NCBI GenBank assembly: GCA_016930735.1
Contig: JAFGGF010000066.1
Coordinates: forward strand, 1-7,367
Direction of reading: 5' to 3'
Length of the DNA stretch: 7,367 nucleotides
DNA from: Prolixibacteraceae bacterium
GTDB lineage: Bacteria; Bacteroidota; Bacteroidia; Bacteroidales; Prolixibacteraceae
Below are positions 1 through 5,465 of the stretch, piece after piece. Below the pieces are notes generated by a model. It had not been told where the DNA came from and made no database searches. It saw only the letters and a program-made list of their open reading frames with translations. The stretch's first letter is position 1, and every line of letters begins with the position of its first letter. The position numbers were made by a program, and so were the translations under genes.

Positions 1-10
1 CTTTTGCCAT
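1..10 (-). CDS. possible start of a downstream gene (partial, 5' end only)
   Basis: On the minus strand an ATG at 10-8 is followed by GCA AAA and then the window edge, giving Met-Ala-Lys as the only visible residues. It lies 63 bases beyond the stop of the CuA/iron-sulfur membrane protein, on the same strand, so it could be the next gene of that operon. The upstream bases are A-rich with no Shine-Dalgarno sequence, like the other starts in this window. With three codons, neither coding status nor product can be judged. Confidence 0.25.
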
Positions 11-32
11 TTGATTCTGTATCGTTTAAAAA

Positions 33-40
33 CAAATTTA
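33..40 (-). promoter_or_regulatory. candidate Bacteroidota -7 element (TAAATTTG)
   Basis: Read on the minus strand, these bases match the Bacteroidota primary-sigma -7 consensus TAnnTTTG exactly. They sit in the short gap after the membrane-protein stop and 22 bases before the ATG at 10-8. No TTG-type -33 element is visible at the usual distance upstream, and an 8-base AT-rich match can arise by chance, so this is weak. Confidence 0.2.
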
Positions 41-73
41 CTTTTTTTATTTTTTATGTAGGATTTTATATTT

Positions 74-2020
74 TCAGTTCGTAAAGAAAAAGATCATTGC
101 CACAGTACTGCAGGTTAAAAATAAACCCACAGGAAAAGTGATACTCATTAATTTTCTTTTATGATCTGAAAATTTAACCGGGGTTTTTTTAAGGTTTCTG
201 AGGCTTAAATATAATCCATATAAAATAAGTCCTGCCTGTAACCATGGAACAAGCCCTGGCATAAACTGGTGCCACGGGATGTTGGCAGTTCCGAAAAAAT
301 CCCAGCCCCAACCGAACGGGTCAGACAGTGATTGTTTTATAAATGTGACATTGACAAATAACATAGGAATTACGAAAGCAATCCAGAGCATTAATCCCAG
401 GGGAAGCAGTGACCCGGCCGAACCAAGGAAAACCTCTTTTGTTTGTCTCCCAATCTTTGCCAGCCTGGTTCCTATCCACGAGAGGCCATATATTAATCCC
501 GGCATTATTACCAGAGTTGCTGTCCAGACAATAATCGCATACCTGCCGAATAAATTCCAGTTCCCTTTATCAAGGACATTAACGTAGTCACGCACAATAG
601 CCCAATGCCCCTGGTACAAAACACTGTAAACTATGGCAAGAGTAAAAATACCGATGGTCAGCCAGGCTTCACTTATATCACGGGTTCCTAATTCTGAAGC
701 AAATGGCCGGGTGTAAACAGTCACATTTTTATACAGGCAACTCCGGGTACATTCCAGGCACAGGCCACAATCTGAATTTTCATTCATTTCTCCAACATTA
801 AGCCCATATGGGCAGGCCCACCCTTTTTCACTTCCCAACTGGCAATAATTTGCTTTGCAACGGTCACAGGTCTTTTGTGATTTATTTCGCAGCGCCAGTG
901 TACTCATCCGTGAAAATGGCCCGACAAAACCGCTTACCGGGCACAAATACCTGCAAAAAGCCCGAAGTTCAAAAACCGATGCCAGAATTGTAGGTACAAT
1001 AAGCAAAATGATAACAGCAGCTCCCGTAACTTTCGGGACTCCGACAAGGGTGGCTGAAAAAGTCGTCAGGGTAAGCAATACAATAAGTTTTGGCCAGTTG
1101 TTCTGAAGACGTTTGGGCCATTTCAGGAAAAGGCCTGTAAAATGGTTACGATATTTTCCTTTGGTTCCTTCGATAGGTGTAAAACCAGATTTCCGCTGAA
1201 GCAGATCGCCAAAAAACGGAAGCGGGCAAACAGTACACCAGAAACGCCCCAGAAAAGGTGTCATCAGAGCAATTAAAAGAAATAGCCAGATCGCCCACAT
1301 CAGGAGTACCCCGAGATTACGTCCTGAAACTTTTGTCCCGAACAGTGAAGTCAGGAGAACCACATAAACCAGGATCATAGCCAGTAGAAAAAATATAGCC
1401 TGAGGCCATCTGGAAACAACAAGTTTCCTCAGTATTCCTGATTTTTTAAGAATATCGCGATAGCCCGTTTCCGATTCTTTATTTTCTGTAAGAAATGTTG
1501 GTTTGAAAAAACTGATCAACCATAAAACCAGAATTCCAATCACACACCCAAGGCTGAAAATCAGTAATGTATTGGGACCAATAATCAGTTTACCACTTTC
1601 AAAAGCATGCATCGGGCCACACCACACATGGCAACGGTAATTGCTACGTGAAACAAGGTAATTTTTTAATCCCAAGTGCCGGGCAATTATAACCACCTCA
1701 TCGGTAATAACCGATTTCTGGGTCGGATCGCTGGTTTTAAAGACTTCCACCGCATTACGTGCCGGACTTACTTTGGCATCGATATCAAATTCTTCAAGAT
1801 AAAATGAATGCCCGGTATCGTCGGTTGAAAAAGTCAGATGCAAAGTGTCACCCCGGTTACATCTGATTACCGCCGGATCTTTTCCATAACGAAAATTCCG
1901 AATGTGAATGTGCCTGCTAACAGGTTGTTTTGTAAAAAACTGGCTTACAAACGCAGGGATTATTCCAAAAGCAATAACTATCAGAAATCTTAAAATACGA
2001 TTTTTAAATCCCCTTTTCAT
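74..2020 (-). CDS. COX2-like CuA domain fused to a NosR/NapH-type polyferredoxin membrane protein
   Basis: This 648-residue inner-membrane protein probably moves electrons between cytoplasmic or quinone-side iron-sulfur clusters and a periplasmic copper centre. After one membrane helix (about 10-28) comes a periplasmic cupredoxin domain (about 35-148). It has the subunit-II pattern: His71 in GHSF, then Cys130, Cys134 and His138 in CHVWCGPMHAFE, the binuclear CuA spacing. Glu141 stands where the Met ligand is expected. The rest has about ten helices with C262xxC265P, C356xxxC360P, an irregular cluster motif at Cys385/388/393/403 and a canonical CxxCxxCxxxC at 418-428. All of these cysteines are predicted cytoplasmic, as in NosR and NapH. 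The FMN-binding domain of NosR is absent. The gene follows the cytochrome c and Omp85 genes on the same strand. The iron-sulfur module and cupredoxin fold are clear; the physiological partner is not. Confidence 0.85.
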   Translation of the reverse strand: MKRGFKNRILRFLIVIAFGIIPAFVSQFFTKQPVSRHIHIRNFRYGKDPAVIRCNRGDTLHLTFSTDDTGHSFYLEEFDIDAKVSPARNAVEVFKTSDPTQKSVITDEVVIIARHLGLKNYLVSRSNYRCHVWCGPMHAFESGKLIIGPNTLLIFSLGCVIGILVLWLISFFKPTFLTENKESETGYRDILKKSGILRKLVVSRWPQAIFFLLAMILVYVVLLTSLFGTKVSGRNLGVLLMWAIWLFLLIALMTPFLGRFWCTVCPLPFFGDLLQRKSGFTPIEGTKGKYRNHFTGLFLKWPKRLQNNWPKLIVLLTLTTFSATLVGVPKVTGAAVIILLIVPTILASVFELRAFCRYLCPVSGFVGPFSRMSTLALRNKSQKTCDRCKANYCQLGSEKGWACPYGLNVGEMNENSDCGLCLECTRSCLYKNVTVYTRPFASELGTRDISEAWLTIGIFTLAIVYSVLYQGHWAIVRDYVNVLDKGNWNLFGRYAIIVWTATLVIMPGLIYGLSWIGTRLAKIGRQTKEVFLGSAGSLLPLGLMLWIAFVIPMLFVNVTFIKQSLSDPFGWGWDFFGTANIPWHQFMPGLVPWLQAGLILYGLYLSLRNLKKTPVKFSDHKRKLMSITFPVGLFLTCSTVAMIFFFTN

Positions 2021-2083
2021 GAAAATAATTAATCAGAAACACTTTTGTTACTTTGTTTAAAAAAAAATAAAAATAAGCAATAC

Positions 2084-2102
2084 AAACCACTTTTTATGGT
2101 TT
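2084..2102 (-). terminator. weak hairpin between the Omp85 gene and the membrane-protein gene
   Basis: AAACCA and TGGTTT form a 6-bp stem with a 7-base loop, 32 bases after the Omp85 stop. On the minus strand the T-rich tract (about 2074-2053) begins roughly ten bases after the stem instead of directly. At best this is a weak or partial terminator, or an RNA-processing element inside an operon. The gap also shows no convincing promoter for the next gene. Confidence 0.2.
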
Positions 2103-2133
2103 AACAAAATATTTTAGAATGGTTTTTATAATG

Positions 2134-3198
2134 TCAGAATGACTCACCAAAGCTTATGTAAAAACCGGATTGTTTCTGTGACCCAATTGCATAGTCTATT
2201 CTAAGGTTGGTATTTTCTTCTTTATCAATCAAAAAGCGCAATCCTAAACCGGCATTTGGTTTAAAGTTATCTTTCTCAATATTGTGAAAATTGTTGTAAA
2301 CAGATGAAATTCCACCAAAGGCTGCAAAACCTATTTTCCAGAATAAATTTGTCCGGTATTCCATCTGAAAAGTTGAAAAATTTTTATCTCTGAACCGCCC
2401 CAGGTAATACCCCCTCACAAATTTATCGCCGCCAAGTAAGGCATAATTGTAAAATGGGGGATTACCTGATATTGTGGTATGAAAAATCCGCCCGGCAATT
2501 ATGTTGTTCCTCATTCTGAAATATTTCCGGAAATCGAGTTTGGCCTGAAAATAAAAAGAAGAACTGAAATTGAAAGAATTATTGAATTCGAAAAAACTCA
2601 CTTGTGTAGGGCTTAAAATATTATTCCTGTTTTCGTTTAGAAAAACAACACTGAAACCAGTTGTATTCTGACCTTTTAACTCCGGAAAGATATTCTGATT
2701 TTCAGAATATTCAATCCTGGAATAGTCGGTATAACTTATTCCAAATCCGAGAAACAAATTGTTTTTAATATTTCTGAATAATTCAGATTCGAGGTTAAAC
2801 CGGTTGCTTTGAAAATTAACCTCATTGTCTGCATTTGTTTTTGCTCCAATTCCATAATACAAATCGGGATATTTTGAATAGTGGATAACTCCTCTTGAAA
2901 ACCATTTTTCTTTTTCAGAAAAATAATTCCAGCCTGTTTCCAGTATTACCTGTTTATTCCAGGTATAATTAAACTCAATCTCAGTATTTGAAGTACGGGT
3001 TAAAGAATCATCCAGATTTTTTATGGTAAAAAGAGTGACCGCTCCAATGTAGGTTTTTGTTTCAGGTGAATAGCCAATTGCAGGCACTGGTAAAATTGAT
3101 ACTTTTTTATTTTTCTTAATTTCTTCACCCTTCCCGGGAAACACAATTAAAAGAATAAAAGCGTATAAAGCAATCCGTTTTTTAAAAATATTATTCAT
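2134..3198 (-). CDS. Omp85-family outer-membrane beta-barrel without POTRA domains (noNterm type)
   Basis: This is a 354-residue predicted outer-membrane barrel. A signal peptide (about 1-25) is followed almost directly by alternating hydrophobic and aromatic strands with short turns. The family hallmark VRGY is at about 261-264, after GGDKF, and the chain ends in aromatic-rich strands with a terminal Phe, as in an Omp85 beta-signal. There is no room for POTRA repeats, unlike BamA or TamA. This fits the POTRA-less 'noNterm' Omp85 group known from Bacteroidota, whose roles are poorly defined. I chose the ATG at 3198: the longer alternative GTG at 3210 adds only four residues before the signal peptide. 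The start overlaps the cytochrome c stop by 8 bp, which suggests translational coupling and a shared function. Fold and location are fairly sure; the job is unknown (insertion, transport or scaffold for the cytochrome). Confidence 0.8.
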   Translation of the reverse strand: MNNIFKKRIALYAFILLIVFPGKGEEIKKNKKVSILPVPAIGYSPETKTYIGAVTLFTIKNLDDSLTRTSNTEIEFNYTWNKQVILETGWNYFSEKEKWFSRGVIHYSKYPDLYYGIGAKTNADNEVNFQSNRFNLESELFRNIKNNLFLGFGISYTDYSRIEYSENQNIFPELKGQNTTGFSVVFLNENRNNILSPTQVSFFEFNNSFNFSSSFYFQAKLDFRKYFRMRNNIIAGRIFHTTISGNPPFYNYALLGGDKFVRGYYLGRFRDKNFSTFQMEYRTNLFWKIGFAAFGGISSVYNNFHNIEKDNFKPNAGLGLRFLIDKEENTNLRIDYAIGSQKQSGFYISFGESF

Positions 3199-3586
3199 TT
3201 GAATTCTCACTCAGGGAAATAAGGTAATCTACCAAAATATCAACCTCCTTTTCCGAAAAATATGTTTCGGGCATATCTTTGTTAGTGTATTCTTTTACTT
3301 TTTCATAACGTGGGTCACTTATGGCTTTTTTCAGATAATCACGGTCGGCAACTAAAGTCAGTTCTTCACCTTTCCTGATAACATTTACATTTTTCAAATA
3401 TATGTTATTTAACGCAGGTCCGTAAATATCCTTCCCCTCGAGCGAATGGCAAACAATACAACCGTATTTTATAAACAGCTCGACTCCTGTTTTTAAATCT
3501 TTCCGGCTTGTATTCTGAGTTTCAGTATTCCTCCCGCATGAAGAAACAATTATCAATACGAATAAGAAGCAAATTTTTGTTTTCAT
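3191..3586 (-). CDS. monohaem cytochrome c lipoprotein, related to the cytochrome c domain of COX2
   Basis: This is a 131-residue small electron carrier. The N-terminus (1-16) is a lipoprotein signal with lipobox VSSC, so Cys17 should be lipidated. The haem site is C43-I-V-C46-H47, and Met105 in DMPETYF is the likely sixth ligand. GPALNNIY, then the stretch GEELTLVADRDYLKKAISDP, then the Met motif and SEKEVDILVDYLISL closely follow the layout of the class I cytochrome c domain at the C-terminus of caa3-type oxidase subunit II. Residues just after Cys17 are not strongly acidic, so there is no clear Bacteroidota surface-export signal; I expect it to be anchored facing the periplasm. It is the first gene of the apparent operon and overlaps the Omp85 gene. 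It could supply or take electrons from the CuA domain encoded at 74-2020; that pairing is inference. Confidence 0.88.
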   Translation of the reverse strand: MKTKICFLFVLIIVSSCGRNTETQNTSRKDLKTGVELFIKYGCIVCHSLEGKDIYGPALNNIYLKNVNVIRKGEELTLVADRDYLKKAISDPRYEKVKEYTNKDMPETYFSEKEVDILVDYLISLSENSNE

Positions 3587-3669
3587 CGTCCGAAAGATAT
3601 AAAAAGGGATTCACATGTATAAAATATTTTACTCTGTATCGACAATCGGAAGTCAACACTGAAAAAAGT

Positions 3670-3677
3670 TATCTTTG
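3670..3677 (+). promoter_or_regulatory. plus-strand -7-like element (TATCTTTG) with no gene downstream
   Basis: The bases match the Bacteroidota -7 consensus TAnnTTTG exactly and point right, away from the cytochrome gene. No TTG is visible about 20 bases upstream. No coding region follows on the plus strand until 4589, so a transcript from here would be a non-coding RNA, or antisense to the end of the lipoprotein gene at 3920-4384. It is a chance match unless transcript data show otherwise. Confidence 0.2.
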
Positions 3678-3724
3678 TCAATCATTCGACTGGCATCTCC
3701 CCGGCAAATCAGAGGAGAATATAA

Positions 3725-3742
3725 GGTAACATCGCGGTAACC
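3725..3742. repeat. GGTAAC direct repeat / imperfect 18-bp palindrome
   Basis: GGTAAC occurs at 3725-3730 and again at 3736-3741, exactly 11 bp apart, about one helical turn. The whole 18 bp also reads as an imperfect palindrome with GGTnAC and GTnACC ends (12 of 18 bases symmetric). It lies about 140 bp upstream of the cytochrome c start. Geometry and position fit a dimeric regulator site, but no regulator gene is in the window and I cannot assign a family. Confidence 0.35.
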
Positions 3743-3754
3743 CATGCAAAATTG

Positions 3755-3775
3755 TTTGATCAAAAATGAGCTCAT
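3755..3775. repeat. two adjacent perfect 10-bp palindromes
   Basis: TTTGATCAAA (3755-3764) and ATGAGCTCAT (3766-3775) are each perfectly self-complementary and are separated by one base. They begin 13 bp after the GGTAAC repeat, giving a cluster of symmetric elements within about 50 bp of non-coding DNA upstream of the redox operon. They may be operator half-sites or chance; AT-rich DNA yields such palindromes fairly often, but two in tandem is less usual. Confidence 0.35.
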
Positions 3776-3886
3776 GTTCTATTGGGCTTCTCTGATCCAG
3801 ATTGCTATTGGGAGAAATTGCAACCTGATTTGTGAAAGTCAAGTGTGAATTACCACTCTTCTAATAATTTGTAAAACATTCATTTC

Positions 3887-3914
3887 AAAAAATTCTGTTT
3901 AAATCAGACCAGAA
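3887..3914 (-). terminator. weak intrinsic terminator after the small lipoprotein gene
   Basis: On the minus strand TTCTG (3914-3910) pairs with CAGAA (3897-3893) around a 12-base loop and is followed directly by six T (3892-3887). It begins five bases after the stop of the lipoprotein gene. The stem is only 5 bp with two G-C pairs, so termination efficiency is doubtful, but position and U-tract fit. Confidence 0.35.
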
Positions 3915-3919
3915 AATAA

Positions 3920-4384
3920 TTATTTTTTGGGAATATATTTTTTGAATTGTTCATAGAACATTTCTAATTGTTTCCGGGGCAAATTCTGTTCAAATCTGAT
4001 ACAATCCCCCTGTTTGTTCAGGTATATTTTTAAATATGAAACGTCGGTCTGGTAAATCGTATATTTTGGGTCATTGGTAGCTTTATTTACACCACTATGA
4101 TATACAAATCCTTCCCTGTTGCCGGTTAAATCCCTTTTTGCACTGTATGTAACCTTCGATTTATAAGGAGTTGTAAACATACCTTTAATGTACGATTCAT
4201 ATATTATTATTCTACCTCCGTCAGGTGCAGGAACAATACTTGAAGGTATTCCAATCCTCGAACGAATAATCTTCTCGTTTTGTCCGACAATTGAATAATA
4301 AATAGCTTCGTTGGCCATTTTATTTATTGAAGCACATGAATTCAAAAATATAATAACAACTATTAGGTGAAGCCATCTTTTCAT
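3920..4384 (-). CDS. small lipoprotein with a BamE/SmpA-like pattern
   Basis: This 154-residue protein has a lipoprotein signal: MKR, a hydrophobic stretch and lipobox LNSC with Cys17 as the lipidated residue. The mature part starts with a helix-like segment, then RIGIPSS (about 43-49) and DGGRIIIYES (about 55-64). That order, an 'lG.P' turn followed by a strand ending in a Tyr, is typical of BamE/SmpA/OmlA-like small lipoproteins, though I cannot confirm membership. The rest is strand-rich and ends in a basic amphipathic helix. I chose the ATG at 4384: an upstream TTG at 4429 is in frame but would bury the signal peptide and sits only about ten bases after the predicted transcription start. 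The gene stands alone, divergent from the gene at 4589 and separated from the redox operon by 333 bp. No specific function is supported. Confidence 0.75.
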   Translation of the reverse strand: MKRWLHLIVVIIFLNSCASINKMANEAIYYSIVGQNEKIIRSRIGIPSSIVPAPDGGRIIIYESYIKGMFTTPYKSKVTYSAKRDLTGNREGFVYHSGVNKATNDPKYTIYQTDVSYLKIYLNKQGDCIRFEQNLPRKQLEMFYEQFKKYIPKK

Positions 4385-4446
4385 AATCAGTGGATTTAAT
4401 AAACCTGTTTTCACAATACGGGAAAGCAACTGAAAATGTTTGGGTG

Positions 4447-4454
4447 CAAAAATA
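4447..4454 (-). promoter_or_regulatory. -7 promoter element of the small lipoprotein gene
   Basis: The minus strand reads TATTTTTG, an exact match to the Bacteroidota -7 consensus TAnnTTTG, followed by CACCC. Transcription would begin near 4440, giving a 5' leader of about 55 bases before the ATG at 4384. About 20 bases upstream the sequence is T-rich but lacks a clean TTG, so the -33 element is weak. Its position between the divergent genes supports it, and it argues against the TTG start at 4429. Confidence 0.45.
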
Positions 4455-4588
4455 AAAAATGTCAGTAAAATAAAGATAATCTTTTCCTAGTTTACACTTA
4501 ATTCTCATTCCCTACCAGGACCTAAGTTTTTTCAAATCTGAAAACAACTTATATAATTCCATTTATAGTTTCAAAATAAATAGTCAAA

Positions 4589-5349
4589 ATGAAAAAATTT
4601 CTGTTGTTTTTAATTATATTATTTCCTGTGTCCGAATTAATTGGTTGTACCTGTTACCCGCCTTATTATGTAAATTTTTTTGAAACAATTACATTACATC
4701 CCCTTTTTATTCAAAGTGAAAAAAATATTGTTAAAGCCGAAATTATTTCAATCAGCGATGACTATAACTTTGTGGAGATTAAGGTATTAAAAAAAATTTA
4801 GGTGACGCAGGTGATTCAACAATTGTTGTAGCAGGACAGGATGGTTGGAATTGTGCAGTACCTTTTGCTAATGGTTTTTTTCAAATAAAAGACACTTTGA
4901 TAATGTTTCTAACACCCGATTTCAGTGGCAGAAAAGATACGCTGGAATTGAATGATTACAGTTTGAGTTACTTAAAATTCTCAAATAATATGGTGTTGGG
5001 AAATATATCACCGGAGTTTACTGAAATGGATTACATTGACTTTAAAACCCGGCTAATGGAAATTATAACAACCTCCCCACCTGAAATATCTGAATCAGAA
5101 TCCCATTTCAGGATTTTTCCTAATCCTAATGACGGTAATTTTATGTTTCAATGTAACTCAAATAACAATACAGGAATTAAGATAAAAATATTTAATTCAA
5201 TGGGGCAGATTGAAACCCAACATAAAATAATCCCAGTTTCTGAATCTCAGTCATTCACTTTTGATATTTCTTTTATGCCGAAAGGAATATATTTTCTTGA
5301 ATATATTTCCGGTTCTTTCAGAAAAACAGAAAAAATTATCATAAAGTAA
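4589..5349 (+). CDS. secreted T9SS cargo protein, NTR/TIMP-like N-terminus, interrupted by a -1 frame change
   Basis: Two open frames, 4589-4801 and one open from 4783 to the stop at 5349, join into one sensible 253-residue protein if the frame shifts back by one base in the A run at 4789-4796. The N-terminus is a signal peptide ending at Cys20. The mature start CTCYPP followed by a strand-rich segment (KAEIISISDD, VEIKVLKK) recalls netrin/TIMP-like (NTR) domains. Residues about 174-253 are a type A T9SS sorting domain: FRIFPNPNDGNF, KIFNSMGQI and MPKGIYFLEY, ending in KIIIK. It should be exported by Sec and then moved to the surface by T9SS. LIGC at the signal end could also be a lipobox. 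The junction reads VLKK-NLGDAGDSTIV with no apparent missing residues, so the gene is intact apart from one base. Sequencing error, recent lesion and programmed slippage remain open. Confidence 0.75.
4789..4796 (+). other. A8 homopolymer / A AAA AAA slippery site at the frame change
   Basis: In the upstream frame the codons are TTA AAA AAA ATT TAG, so bases 4789-4795 form a perfect X XXY YYZ -1 slippery heptamer, and the zero-frame stop follows one codon later at 4799-4801. One extra A made by RNA-polymerase slippage would restore the same downstream frame. A purine-rich GGAG lies 11 bases upstream. The only downstream symmetry seen is a 12-bp palindrome at 4817-4828, which makes a weak hairpin. 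Confidence 0.5.
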
Positions 5350-5465
5350 GTCGATAAAAAGTCCTGACTGCCGGTTTATATTTACAAACCTCACATTTTA
5401 AAATTTATCATTTCCTGCTAAAAAAAGTCAGTTTCGCATCAAATACATTCTTCAATCTGCGCAAG

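Larger units (their letters stand above)
3587..3919. other. 333-bp intergenic region upstream of the cytochrome/Omp85/CuA operon
   Basis: I see no supportable gene on either strand; short open frames here lack family features and start signals. The region should hold the promoter of the minus-strand operon, but no full TTG/TAnnTTTG pair is evident on that strand. The nearest match, TATCTTTC, ends about seven bases before the cytochrome ATG and would give an almost leaderless mRNA. Separately listed are a GGTAAC repeat, a pair of 10-bp palindromes, a plus-strand -7-like element, and a weak terminator at the right end. Confidence 0.6.

Noticed and set aside
279..1106. Plus-strand open frames inside 279-1106
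   Set aside because: They lie fully within the well-supported minus-strand membrane protein, overlap one another, and show no family features.
74..2020. Calling the membrane protein NosR or NapH
   Set aside because: The membrane iron-sulfur part is similar, but the FMN domain of NosR is missing, a CuA-like domain is present instead, and no nosZ, nosD or nap gene is seen in the window.
3199..3210. GTG start at 3210 for the Omp85 barrel
   Set aside because: It adds only four residues before the signal peptide; the ATG at 3198 is a better codon and gives the short stop/start overlap typical of coupled genes.
3508..3729. Plus-strand open frame of 73 codons
   Set aside because: Its first part is antisense to the cytochrome c signal region and the rest has no recognisable motif or start signal.
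3587..3919. Structured RNA (riboswitch, 6S or SRP RNA) or tRNA
   Set aside because: I looked for conserved cores and cloverleaf arms and found only short local stems; nothing matches a known RNA family.
4385..4429. Longer start (TTG at 4429) for the small lipoprotein
   Set aside because: It adds 15 residues before a complete lipoprotein signal peptide and lies just downstream of the predicted transcription start; the ATG at 4384 gives a normal lipobox distance.
5350..5465. Bidirectional terminator between the convergent genes
   Set aside because: The best stem (GGTTT 5373-5377 with AAACC 5386-5390) is only 5 bp with an 8-base loop and no adjoining T-run on either strand.
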